In this document: piece by piece, positions 53,478-62,380 of the stretch
How positions within the stretch are numbered: position 1 is the stretch's first letter
Layout of the letters: each line of letters starts with the position of its first letter
Assembly: GCF_022869805.1 (NCBI RefSeq)
Contig: NZ_CP094974.1
Span: 4,712,001 to 4,776,000 of the forward strand
Direction: 5' to 3'
From: Halosolutus halophilus
GTDB lineage: Archaea > Halobacteriota > Halobacteria > Halobacteriales > Natrialbaceae
DNA length: 64,000 nucleotides
The notes under the pieces: generated by a model
What the model was told of the DNA's origin: nothing
Database searches by the model: none
The model's input: the letters and a program-made list of their open reading frames with translations, nothing else
Made by a program: the position numbers and the translations under genes

Positions 53478-54360
53478 CGACACCACCCCAGTCGCCGCTC
53501 GTGCCGACGCGCTCGCCGTCCTCCCAGACGTAGAACCCCTCGCCGGTCTTCTTCCCGAGATTGCCCGCCCGGACCTTGCGGCGAAGTGCTTGCGGCGGCT
53601 TGAACCGTTCGCCCAGTTCCTCGCGGAGGTGTTCGGCGATGTGCAAGCGCACGTCCAGTCCGACGTGATCCGTGAGTTCGATCGGCCCCATCGGGTGGCC
53701 GTAGCCGAGCGTCATCGCCTCGTCGATGTCCGCCGGGCTGGCGACGCCCTCCTCGACCATCCGGATCGCCTCGAGTCCGGTCGCGAGACCGAGCCGCGAG
53801 GTGGCGAAGCCGGCGCTGTCGCGGACGACGACGTCCTCCTTCTCGATGTCGCGGACGTAGTCGATCGCGAACGCCTCGGTCCGCTCGTCGGTCTGTTCGG
53901 CGATTACGATCTCGACGAGGTCCATCACGTGCGGCGGGTTGAAGAAGTGGAGGCCGACGGCGCGCTCGGGCCGATCGAGCGCGCTCGCCATCTCCGTCAC
54001 GGACAGCGAGGAGGTGTTCGACGCGATCACCGTCTCGTCGCCCGCGGCGTCCTCGACGTCCGAGAAGACGTCTTTCTTCAGGTCCATCTCCTCGGGCACG
54101 GCCTCGATCACGAGGTCGGCGTCGGCGACGGCGCGCTCGAGGTCGGTCGTCCCCTCGATTCGATCGAGGGTCGTCTCCATCTCGCGTTCGGTCACCTTGT
54201 TCCGATCGACGCCGCCCTGCAGGTTCTCGCGAATTCCTTCGAGGCCGTCGTCGACCAACTCCTCCTCGACGTCCCGCAGGACGACCTCGTGGCCCGCCAT
54301 CGCGGACACCTGAGCGATTCCGTGTCCCATGCTCCCGGCGCCAAGGACTGCGATTTGCAT
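53470..54360 (-). CDS. 3-hydroxyacyl-CoA dehydrogenase
   Basis: 296 residues. NAD-binding VLGAGSMGHGIAQVSAMAGH near the N-terminus, ASNTSSLSVTEMA with the catalytic Ser, HFFNPPHVMDLVEIV with the catalytic His, and the C-terminal YGHPMGPIELTDHVG and GKKTGEGFYVW. Single-function HbdA/PaaH size. The final codons overlap the start of the hydratase gene (ATGAGTGA), so the two are co-translated. Confidence 0.94.
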   Translation of the reverse strand: MQIAVLGAGSMGHGIAQVSAMAGHEVVLRDVEEELVDDGLEGIRENLQGGVDRNKVTEREMETTLDRIEGTTDLERAVADADLVIEAVPEEMDLKKDVFSDVEDAAGDETVIASNTSSLSVTEMASALDRPERAVGLHFFNPPHVMDLVEIVIAEQTDERTEAFAIDYVRDIEKEDVVVRDSAGFATSRLGLATGLEAIRMVEEGVASPADIDEAMTLGYGHPMGPIELTDHVGLDVRLHIAEHLREELGERFKPPQALRRKVRAGNLGKKTGEGFYVWEDGERVGTSGDWGGVDE

Positions 54361-54428
54361 GTGTGGATCCACTCCGGTGCGTCTCAAAAACGTTCCCATT
54401 CCGATACTCCGGCCCCCTCGACGCCCGA

Positions 54429-55568
54429 CTACAGGAGCCGATCGGCGATGATGTTCTTCTGGATCTCGCTGGTGCCCTCGTAGATCTTCGTGATGCGGGC
54501 GTCGCGGTAGTAGCGTTCGGCCGGGTAGTCGGTGACGTAGCCCGACCCGCCGTGGACCTGGATCGCCTCGTCGGCGACGTCGACCGCGTGCTCGCTCGCG
54601 AACAGCTTCGCCATGCTCGAGAACTGCGCGGCGGTCTCCTGGTTCCCCTCCTCGACCTGGGTCGCGGCCCGGTAGGTCAGCGATCGGGCGGCCTCGACGT
54701 TGGTCGCCATCTCGGCGAGTTTGTGCTGGATCGCCTGAAACTCGGCGATCGGCTGGTCGAACTGTTCGCGCTCCTGTGCATACGCGAGCGCGGAATCGAG
54801 CGCGCCCTGTGCGGCACCGACGGCCTGGGCGGCGACGCTGGTGCGCCCGGAGGCGAAGAACTCCATCAACTGGTAGAAGCCCTGGTCGACCTCGCCGATG
54901 ACGTTCGCTTCGGGAACGCGGACGTCGTCGAGGATGACCTCCGCGAGGTCGGAGGCGCGAATCCCGAGTTTGTTGTCGATCTTCTCGGTCGTGACGCCCT
55001 CGGTGTCCATCGGGACGAGGAACGCGGTGATGCCGCGGTGGCCCTCTCCGGGGCTGGTCTTGGCCATCACGACGCCGACGTCGGCGACGGTGCCGTTCGT
55101 GATCCACATCTTGGTGCCGTTGAGCACGTACTCGTCGCCGTCCTCGTCGGCTACTGTCTCGATTCCCGCCACGTTCGAGCCGTGGGCTGGCTCGGAGATC
55201 ATGGAACAGGAGGCGGACTCGCCGTTGGCGATCTTCGGGAGCCACTCCTCTTTCATCCACTCGTCGCCGAACTCGACGATCATGTCCGTCCCGAAGCCGG
55301 CGCTGCCGACCGCGGAACCGATCCCCGGGTCTGCACGCCAGAGTTCTTCGGTGACGATCGTCGAGGCGAGTTTGTCCATTCCGGCCCCGTCGTACTCGAT
55401 CGGGATGTTCGGCGCGACGAAGTCGTATTCGGCCGCCTCCTTCCGGATCGCTTCGGGGTATTTGCCCTCCTGGTCGTGTTCCGCCGCCACCGGAACGATC
55501 TCGTTCTCGCCGAACTCGCGAACGGCGTCGCGGATCGCCCGGTGTTCGTCTGACAGGCGAAAGGCCAT
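54429..55568 (-). CDS. Acyl-CoA dehydrogenase
   Basis: 379 residues, FAD flavoenzyme of the first beta-oxidation step. SMISEPAHGSNVAGIET and KMWITNGTVAD bind FAD and substrate; DYPAERYYRDARITKIYEGT holds the catalytic Glu; EIQKNIIADRLL ends the protein. Chain-length preference cannot be read. Upstream of the 3-hydroxyacyl-CoA dehydrogenase/hydratase pair on the same strand (68-base gap), so probably one operon. Confidence 0.94.
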   Translation of the reverse strand: MAFRLSDEHRAIRDAVREFGENEIVPVAAEHDQEGKYPEAIRKEAAEYDFVAPNIPIEYDGAGMDKLASTIVTEELWRADPGIGSAVGSAGFGTDMIVEFGDEWMKEEWLPKIANGESASCSMISEPAHGSNVAGIETVADEDGDEYVLNGTKMWITNGTVADVGVVMAKTSPGEGHRGITAFLVPMDTEGVTTEKIDNKLGIRASDLAEVILDDVRVPEANVIGEVDQGFYQLMEFFASGRTSVAAQAVGAAQGALDSALAYAQEREQFDQPIAEFQAIQHKLAEMATNVEAARSLTYRAATQVEEGNQETAAQFSSMAKLFASEHAVDVADEAIQVHGGSGYVTDYPAERYYRDARITKIYEGTSEIQKNIIADRLL

Positions 55569-55950
55569 ACGTGATGCTCAGCCGGGAGTTACAAAATAGC
55601 TTCGGTGTTTCCAAACGTTGCAAATCCCTTGGAAGAATACAGAATCAATGTTAACTATGGAAACTAATATCTGAATAATGTAAGGGCAGGGTAGGTGCAG
55701 CGCTCCTCGTCTCGACGCGATCAGCGGGCGAACCGATCGGGCGTCACTGACCGGGGCTGGACCGGGGATTCCGATCCGGTGGCAGCGTGCGGTGCCCGAA
55801 CCGATCGCGCCGTTCGTCGGCCGCGCCGGGCGTTCTCTTCCTCTCCAGTCCGGTTCCCCGCGATAGTCTCATCCCTACCAGCGTCTCCGCGAACGACTCT
55901 CCGAGGGAAAGACCGCAATCTCTATACCGCCAATTCCGTACTACTAGCGT
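55569..55950. other. Divergent promoter region between two acyl-CoA dehydrogenase genes
   Basis: No gene seen. A+T-rich from about 55590 to 55690 ahead of the minus-strand gene. Near the plus-strand gene, CTCTATACC at about 55919-55927 lies about 25 bases ahead of the ATG at 55951, which fits a leaderless transcript. Confidence 0.45.
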
Positions 55951-57114
55951 ATGTTGGATTTCGTTCAACTCGAAGCCGATCTCGATCAGGAGGAACGGAT
56001 GATCCGGGATACGGCCCGGGAGTTCGTCGAAGAGCACGTCAAACCCGACATCGGCGAACACTTCGAGGCCGGAACGTTCCCGAAAGAACTCATCCCGAAG
56101 ATGGGAGGGCTCGGGTTCTACGCGCCGAATCTCGAGGGCTACGGCTCGCCGAACGTCTCGGAGACGGCCTACGGACTCCTGATGCAGGAACTCGAGGCGG
56201 GTGACTCGGGGCTGCGATCGATGGCGTCGGTCCAGGGGGCACTCGTCATGTACCCGATCCACGCCTATGGCAGCGAGGTCCAGAAGGAGAAGTGGCTCCC
56301 GAAACTCGGCGAGGGCGAGGCCGTCGGCTGTTTCGGTCTCACCGAACCGGAACACGGATCGAACCCCTCCGCGATGGAGACCCGCGCCGAACGCGACGGT
56401 GAGGGGTACGTGCTCAACGGCTCCAAGACGTGGATCACGAACGCGCCGATCGCCGACGTCGCCGTCGTCTGGGCGCGTGACCGCTCGGTCGAGGACGACC
56501 CGGTCCGGGGCTTCCTGGTCGAAACCGATCGGGACGGCGTCACGACGAACAAGATCACCGAGAAGCTCTCCCTGCGGGCGTCGATCACGGGCGAGATCGG
56601 TCTGAACGGCGTCTACGTCCCCGAGGAGAACGTCCTCCCCGGCGTCTCGGGCATGAAGGGGCCGCTCTCCTGTCTCACGCAGGCGCGATACGGCATCGCG
56701 TGGGGTGCGGTCGGCGCTGCACGGGACGCGTTCGAGGAGGCCCGCCGGTACGCCCAGGATCGCGAGCAATTCGGCGGCCCGATCGGCCGGTTCCAGCTTC
56801 AACAGGAGAAACTCGCGGAGATGGCGACCCAGATCACGCTCGCGCAGTTGCTGGCCTACCGGCTCGCGGAACTCAAGGAGCGCGGTGAGATGCGGCCACA
56901 GCACGTCTCGATGGCGAAGCGGAACAACGTGCGAATGGCCCGCGAGCAGACGAAGGTCGCCCGCGAGATGCTCGGCGGAAACGGTATCACGACGGACTAC
57001 TCGCCGATGCGCCACATGGCGAACATGGAGACGGTCTACACCTACGAGGGGACCCACGACATCCACACGCTGATCCTCGGCGAGGACCTGACCGGACTCC
57101 AGGCCTACCAGTAG
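55951..57114 (+). CDS. Glutaryl-CoA dehydrogenase-type acyl-CoA dehydrogenase
   Basis: 387 residues. Matches the decarboxylating glutaryl-CoA dehydrogenase branch: GDSGLRSMASVQGALVMYPI (with the substrate-binding Arg), GCFGLTEPEHGSNPSAMETR, KTWITNAPIADV, and TYEGTHDIHTLILGEDLTG with the catalytic Glu. It would convert glutaryl-CoA to crotonyl-CoA and CO2, which feeds the hydratase and dehydrogenase encoded nearby. Glutaryl-CoA arises from lysine, tryptophan or aromatic breakdown. Divergent from the other acyl-CoA dehydrogenase. Confidence 0.88.
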   Translation: MLDFVQLEADLDQEERMIRDTAREFVEEHVKPDIGEHFEAGTFPKELIPKMGGLGFYAPNLEGYGSPNVSETAYGLLMQELEAGDSGLRSMASVQGALVMYPIHAYGSEVQKEKWLPKLGEGEAVGCFGLTEPEHGSNPSAMETRAERDGEGYVLNGSKTWITNAPIADVAVVWARDRSVEDDPVRGFLVETDRDGVTTNKITEKLSLRASITGEIGLNGVYVPEENVLPGVSGMKGPLSCLTQARYGIAWGAVGAARDAFEEARRYAQDREQFGGPIGRFQLQQEKLAEMATQITLAQLLAYRLAELKERGEMRPQHVSMAKRNNVRMAREQTKVAREMLGGNGITTDYSPMRHMANMETVYTYEGTHDIHTLILGEDLTGLQAYQ

Positions 57115-57443
57115 CGGACCCGCACACCGACGGGGCGCTCGTTTCAGCATCCGGGTCCGAGCAATCGGTTCGCGACGATCGTCACCTCCCCGTGCGGCGC
57201 GATCGCTGCGTACGGCCCGAACGGGGGCGATCTGAGTACGTACGCGGGCTACGCGGCTGCGACGTGGCCGATACCCGACACGGAAACCGGCGAAATCTGG
57301 AGTTCGATTCCTCGTCGAACACCGCCGTTTCGACCGGTAACACGGCCACGACACGATTGTTGCTCGTCGACGCGCGTTCCGCACAGCAGCGAACGCGTTT
57401 CACTATCCGGAACATTGATTGGGATTCCTCTCGACGTCCCGCT
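57115..57443. other. Upstream region of the second IclR gene
   Basis: No gene seen. Contains an inverted repeat CGCGTTC (57373-57379) and GAACGCG (57391-57397), 7-base arms with an 11-base spacer, 47-71 bases ahead of the IclR start at 57444. A candidate operator unlike the GTTCGAA palindrome of the first IclR. Confidence 0.4.
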
Positions 57444-58208
57444 ATGAGCATGGATCGAGATTCGGGGGACGAAACGGGGGTCGAGACGACCCGGAAGACG
57501 TTCGGAATCCTCGAAGCTCTCAAGGACGAGGAGGGACTCACGATCGCCGAACTCACGCGGCGGACGGAGTTGACGAAGAGCACCGTCTACCGCCACCTCT
57601 CGACGCTCACCGACATGGGATACGTGATCGAGCGTGACGGTGCGTACTACATCGGCCTGCGACTGCTCGAGATCGGTGAACAGACGCGAAACCGCGAAGC
57701 GGGATACAAGGCCGCGAAACGCAAAGTGTTCGAACTCGGCCAGGAGACCGACGAGCGGGCGCTGTTCCTGGTCGAGGAGGAATCCGAAGGCGTCTACCTC
57801 CACCGGTACGGCAGCCTCTCGGACACGATGATCGGGAAGCGTCGGCCCCTGCACTCGCTGGCCTCGGGAAAGGTCGTTCTCGCGGAGTGGGACGAGGACG
57901 AGGTCGATCGCTTCGTCGAGGAGAAAGGGCTCGAACGACACACGTCGCACACGATCACGGACGCGGACGCTCTCACCGACGAACTCGATCGGATCCGCGA
58001 ACGGGGATACGCGGTCAACGACGAGGAGTACATGGACGGCCTCTGTGGGGTCGCGGTCCCGGTCTACACGCCGGACGACGACCTGCTCGGCGCGTTGGGG
58101 CTGTTCGGCCCCACGAGTCGGTTCAGGGACGAGTACGTCCACGACGACCTCGTCAATCGCCTGTGGGACAAGGCGGGCGAGATCAAGGTGACGCTCGCGT
58201 ACGGCTGA
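57444..58208 (+). CDS. IclR-family transcription regulator, second copy
   Basis: 254 residues. Winged helix (about 15-70) with GLTIAELTRRTELTKSTVYR and LTDMGYVIERDGAYYIG, then the effector domain with HSLASGKVVLAEW and CGVAVPVYTPDDDLLGALGL. Downstream of the glutaryl-CoA dehydrogenase gene on the same strand and likely to regulate it or the divergent beta-oxidation operon. Only moderately similar to the IclR at 49.9 kb, so not a recent duplicate. Confidence 0.93.
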   Translation: MSMDRDSGDETGVETTRKTFGILEALKDEEGLTIAELTRRTELTKSTVYRHLSTLTDMGYVIERDGAYYIGLRLLEIGEQTRNREAGYKAAKRKVFELGQETDERALFLVEEESEGVYLHRYGSLSDTMIGKRRPLHSLASGKVVLAEWDEDEVDRFVEEKGLERHTSHTITDADALTDELDRIRERGYAVNDEEYMDGLCGVAVPVYTPDDDLLGALGLFGPTSRFRDEYVHDDLVNRLWDKAGEIKVTLAYG

Positions 58209-58519
58209 ACCGGGAGTTCGGATACCGAAACGCGGTCGCGTATCTCTCCGCGCCGATCCGGGGAGTGTTGGCGCGATTGCACGGCGAATCGTGGTGAATT
58301 TTGCCGCGCGAAGCACCGGTCGGCGCTGGCAGCGGTCCGCGCTCTCGGGACAGGGTGATCGAGACGGCGTTTCACCGATAGGTGTGTGCCGACCGGAAAT
58401 CCCGTCCGAGGTATAGTCACCGATAGACCGAGGAGGACCCTTCCCAACGACGAGTTTCGAAACCAGCGTCAGACAGTTCGAAAAGTCAATCTCCCCCGTC
58501 AGGGGGAATACTCCGTCGC
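58209..58519. terminator. Convergent spacer with a G/C stem-loop
   Basis: No gene seen between the ends of iclR and the SMC-like gene. TCCCCC at 58492-58497 pairs with GGGGGA at 58502-58507 across loop GTCA, 13 bases after the minus-strand stop codon at 58520. It may end transcription or protect the RNA, but it has no following T-run, so this is tentative. Confidence 0.3.
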
Positions 58520-60484
58520 TCAGATCTCAGCGATCACGTCGTGTTCTCCCTCGATCGCCTGTGCGTCTTCCTCGAGCAGCGCCACGACGAGGAAGGGCGC
58601 GTACTCCTCGAAGTACTCGACGACGGTGGCGATCCGCGCGGAGTCGATCGCTTCGAGCGAGTCCAGGAGCATGAACGGGACCGTCTCGTAGACGTCGTGG
58701 ACGAGATAGCCCGCGAGCGCGAACACCAGCCCCGTCACCTCCCGCTCGCTCTCGCTCAGGTGGTCGATCGAGTCCTCGTAGGCCGCTCCCGCGTCGGTAC
58801 TGCGGACGATCTTCAGGTCGAACGTGGACTTCGAGACCTTGCGACGTCCCTCTCGTACCTCGCGGGTCGTCCGATCGATCCAGATCCGATCGAGGTTGTC
58901 GTACTCGAGCGTCTCGAGGAGGTTCGCCATGTGCTCGTTGAACGCCTCGACCGCGTCGGCCTCGATCCGATCGATGCGGGTTCGCAGGTCCGTCAGTGCC
59001 TCCCTGACGTCCTCCTGTTCCGCTTCGAGGCGGTTTCGCTCGTCGAGTTGGTCCTCGATCGACGCGATTTCGTCCTCGATCTCGTCGCGGTCGCGCTCTT
59101 TGCGCTCGAGTTCGAATTCGAGTTCGTTGACCGCCCGGTGTTGCTCGAGGACGTCGCCGTAATCCTCGGTCTCGAGGTCGTCGATCGTCTCCTCGAGGTC
59201 GTCGATTTCGTCGGTCAACGACTCGCGTTCGGCCGTCAGTTCGTCGATCCGGTCGCGTCGCCGCTCGATCTCGTCGTCGATCGATTCGAGGCGGCGCTTC
59301 GCCCGTCGGTACGCCGTCCGGTTCTCGTTGATCTCGTCGAGCGTCGTTCGCTTCTCGTCGAGTTCGGCGCTGACGTCGGATCGCTCCTCGAGGCGGTCCT
59401 GTCTGGCGGCCTGTAACTGTTCGATGGTGGTTTCGATCTGGTCCCGGGCGACCGTCGAACCACAGGTCCAGCAGGTGATCGAATCGGACTCGGCGTCGGG
59501 GAGCAACTGGTCGGTCACGGAGCCACCGTCGGTCTCCTCGCCACCGCCGAGGATCTCGGTGGACTCCTCCAGAAGCTGTTCGTTGAACTGGATGGTGCTT
59601 TGCAACTGTGAGATTTCCTCGCTGAGCTCGGCCTTTTCGTCCTGGAGGACGTCGATTTCGGCCTCGAGTCGGTCGACCTCCGTCTCTCCCCCGGTCGAGA
59701 GGTCGTCGAGTCGCTCCTCGACCTCCTCCCGTTCGGTCTCGAGCGCCTCGATACTCTCCCGTTCCGTTTCGACCCGGTCTCTGGTCCGCTCGAGTTCGGA
59801 TCGCGTCTCTCGTAACTCGTCGAGTCTGTCCTCGAGTTCCGACTGGTCCGCGCGCCGCTCCTCGACGTCGACGTTCGCGTCCTCGAGGTCCGCCTGTGCC
59901 GTCTCGAGTTCCCCCTGGAGCCGTTCGATCTCGTCGATCACTCGCGTCCGTTTCGCCTCCAGGTCGGGTAGCCGGTTCTCGAGTTCGTCCAGTTGCGCGA
60001 GCCGATCGTCGATGTCCCGTTTCCGCTGCTCGTACTGTTCGATCTCGGCCGTGATCGCGTCCGTGTCGACCGGGCGCATGATCAGTTCCCGGAGGTCGTC
60101 CCCCCGAGCCACCGCCCGGCGCGCCTCGTTCGACTCGAGCAGGAACGCGAACAGGTCGGCGAGTTCCGGGTCGTCGAGGTACGGGTCGCCGTCGCTGACG
60201 ACCGTTCCGCCTCCCCGCTGTAGCGATCGGTGGTACGTCTCGTCGCCGAACGAGAGCGTGGCTCCACCCTCGTCGGCGTCGGCTTTGAGACTCACCCGAT
60301 CGCTGCCCAGCGCCGCCATGATGCCCTGTAGCAGCGACGTCCGGTTGGTTGCGTTTCGTCCCGAGAGAACGGTGATTCCCTGCTGGAACGTGACCTCCGT
60401 TTCGTCGATTCCGCCGATGTTGTCGACCGAAAGGGTTGCCCGTTCCGGCGTCCTCCGTTGTTCCGAATCCATACCAGTTTCCAT
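58520..60484 (-). CDS. Archaea-specific SMC-related protein (Sph-like)
   Basis: 654 residues: an N-terminal ATPase half, a long coiled coil (about residues 145-540) with a single CxxC hook CWTCGS near residue 340, and a C-terminal half with HLSESEREVTGLVFALAGYL (signature) and FMLLDSLEAIDSARIATVV (Walker B). The Walker A position reads SGRNATNRTSLLQ (residues 41-53) and lacks the usual Lys. In Haloferax volcanii an SMC-like gene of this kind next to rdfA (Sph3) was reported to be needed for rod shape. Start is at 60484 or 60472. Confidence 0.88.
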   Translation of the reverse strand: METGMDSEQRRTPERATLSVDNIGGIDETEVTFQQGITVLSGRNATNRTSLLQGIMAALGSDRVSLKADADEGGATLSFGDETYHRSLQRGGGTVVSDGDPYLDDPELADLFAFLLESNEARRAVARGDDLRELIMRPVDTDAITAEIEQYEQRKRDIDDRLAQLDELENRLPDLEAKRTRVIDEIERLQGELETAQADLEDANVDVEERRADQSELEDRLDELRETRSELERTRDRVETERESIEALETEREEVEERLDDLSTGGETEVDRLEAEIDVLQDEKAELSEEISQLQSTIQFNEQLLEESTEILGGGEETDGGSVTDQLLPDAESDSITCWTCGSTVARDQIETTIEQLQAARQDRLEERSDVSAELDEKRTTLDEINENRTAYRRAKRRLESIDDEIERRRDRIDELTAERESLTDEIDDLEETIDDLETEDYGDVLEQHRAVNELEFELERKERDRDEIEDEIASIEDQLDERNRLEAEQEDVREALTDLRTRIDRIEADAVEAFNEHMANLLETLEYDNLDRIWIDRTTREVREGRRKVSKSTFDLKIVRSTDAGAAYEDSIDHLSESEREVTGLVFALAGYLVHDVYETVPFMLLDSLEAIDSARIATVVEYFEEYAPFLVVALLEEDAQAIEGEHDVIAEI

Positions 60485-60552
60485 GCGTGGTTATTTCGGT
60501 TCCTCCTAAATATGTATTGCCACTTTCAATCGCCGGGTCGGGCGCGGCTCAC

Positions 60553-61185
60553 TTACGTTCGATCGCAGTCACAGGATCGTTCGTCGAGCAGTTCCCTGAC
60601 CGTGTACTGTTGCTGGCACTCCTGGCAGGTTACCGTGACGGAGACGAGCACGTCGAAGTCGCCGATGTCGACGACGTCGTTGCGTTCGAGCTGCGCGATC
60701 GTATCTTCCGTCACCACTGCGGTCCGGTTCTGGAGCGCGCCGAGTTTCTCCGCGCCCCGTTCGAGCCGTTCCTCGTCGTCCGGTTCCTCGAGCGACGCCT
60801 CGAGACAGCCCGTCAGGTGGTTGTAGACGGTCTGGTGGGAGACGAAATCCGACTCGACGTCCTCGATCGGGACGCCCTCGCGCTCGAGTTCGTTCCGGGT
60901 CTGGACCCGCGTCCCGCTGGTGACGTCGTCGTCGGTGAGCAGCCGATACGTGTTCTCGACTTCGCCGTCCTTGAGCGCCACGCCGGCGTCGTCGAGTGCC
61001 GACTCGAGGACGCGCTGGTTCACCCGCGTCGCGAGTTCCCGCGTACTGTACTGTTCGTCGCCGGTCCCTGTCCAGGACGCGACGAGGTCGTCGTCGAGTC
61101 CCGAGAGGTCGTACTCCGTCGCGATTCGGCCGAGTTTGCAGCCACACGACTCGTCCGACGATCGGGATGTGGATGATTCGGTCAC
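60553..61185 (-). CDS. rdfA: Rod-determining factor RdfA
   Basis: 210 residues. N-terminal CGCKLGRIATEYDLSGLDDD, middle GEVENTYRLLTDDDVTSGTR and FVSHQTVYNHLTGCLEASL, and C-terminal cysteine pairs CQECQQQY and CDC that may bind metal. This matches the haloarchaeal RdfA described as needed for rod cells in Haloferax volcanii. The adjacent SMC-like gene 68 bases downstream is the usual partner. GTG start at 61185, preceded by a clear Shine-Dalgarno GGGAGGA (plus-strand 61188-61194), unusual among the mostly leaderless genes here. Confidence 0.88.
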   Translation of the reverse strand: MTESSTSRSSDESCGCKLGRIATEYDLSGLDDDLVASWTGTGDEQYSTRELATRVNQRVLESALDDAGVALKDGEVENTYRLLTDDDVTSGTRVQTRNELEREGVPIEDVESDFVSHQTVYNHLTGCLEASLEEPDDEERLERGAEKLGALQNRTAVVTEDTIAQLERNDVVDIGDFDVLVSVTVTCQECQQQYTVRELLDERSCDCDRT

Positions 61186-61973
61186 TGTCCTCCCGTTGGG
61201 TATCCGATCGCAAAAACGTACCGGAACGTTAACTGTTTACAGACATATGATTGTAACATATTTTCGTCGGCGATAGCGCCGCCGTTCCCATCCATCGCCG
61301 TGCTGCCGGCTTATTTCCTTCGCGATCCCGACGTCTCCGATCGCCTCACCGGTTCGATCGCATTCCTCTCCGATCGTCCGGGGTCCGTGATCGTGCGTCG
61401 CCCCTGTAGAGGGGCGCTCGAACACCGCCGACGATTATACCAAATTATATATGGTTCTCTAAACTAGACAGAAAACAAATAATTCTATGAGGGGGAACCG
61501 ATCGTCAGATTCGTTTGCTAGTTTTCCCCCAGAAATTCGAAGATATCACCCTCGCTGGACCGGCTGACGTCGTAATTGTTGTACGAATATTCCGTAACTT
61601 CCCCAGATAACCGGACATTCGGCCTCGTTACGAGCGTCGATCTCTATTTTGTCGTCCAGCGATAGGGTACTGCGGAATCGTATTCGACCGTTTGATCGGC
61701 TCCGGTGGCGATTAGATCTCCAGTCGGGTCATACCAGTGTGACTCTCGCTTGGCTCCATTCGATCGTGGATCCGACGCCGATCGCTATACTCTCGACAGG
61801 TCTCCTTACCTCTCGTTTCTATAGGTATATCTCAAAACAGAGGAATTCCGGGGCTAGTCGAGTACGTCTCCTGATGCCCGGATCGTTCTATCACCCTCTC
61901 ACTGGTACGATCGAACACTCGTCCCCGCCACACCGAACGCGTGTTTATACGTGATACCGCGGCCGGACGGGGC
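61186..61973. other. Long A+T-rich gene-free region upstream of rdfA
   Basis: About 790 bases with no recognisable gene. From about 61235 to 61700 it is clearly A+T-richer than the neighbours. Short open frames (for example 61649-61954) lack family sequence and read as non-coding. It may hold rdfA regulatory sequence or a degraded element. Confidence 0.45.
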
Positions 61974-62339
61974 ATGGCAGCCAACTTTAAACTGTCCCGA
62001 CGCGGTCTCGTTCGAACACTCGGCACCGGTATCGGCGCGACGACCGTCGCCTCGACGAGCATCGGCGCACGGACGGGTTCCGACGCCGACGAATCGGCGG
62101 GCGCGGAGCGATACGTCGCCGTCGTCGATCGGATCGTCGACGACAGACACGTCGTGCTCCTGCTCGAGGCGGACGGCGAACTCGTCGATCAACACGTCGA
62201 ACCGGCGTCGAAGCTGGCCGACGTCGAGGAGGGCGACGTTCTGCACGTCGTCATCAGGGACGGTGACCGCTGTACGTACCAGCACCTCCCGAACCGGTCC
62301 GGTGACCCTGCGGCTCCCGACTCCGGGCGGGACTCCTGA
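61974..62339 (+). CDS. Tat-exported DUF3006-like protein
   Basis: 121 residues. The N-terminus SRRGLVRTLGTGIGATTVAST is a Tat signal; no lipobox Cys is present, so it should be released or retained by other means. The mature part, AVVDRIVDDRHVVLLLEADG and VEEGDVLHVVIRDG, matches the DUF3006 beta-rich family of unknown function. TTTATAC at 61943-61949 lies about 25-30 bases ahead of the ATG at 61974 (leaderless). Confidence 0.75.
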   Translation: MAANFKLSRRGLVRTLGTGIGATTVASTSIGARTGSDADESAGAERYVAVVDRIVDDRHVVLLLEADGELVDQHVEPASKLADVEEGDVLHVVIRDGDRCTYQHLPNRSGDPAAPDSGRDS

Positions 62340-62380
62340 CGACGTGGCGTCACCCGGTCCCCGGACGGACGGCCGATCGA

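Noticed and set aside
61649-61954. 101-codon open frame upstream of the DUF3006 gene
   Set aside because: Arg/Ser/Thr-rich, unlike acidic haloarchaeal proteins, and no family.
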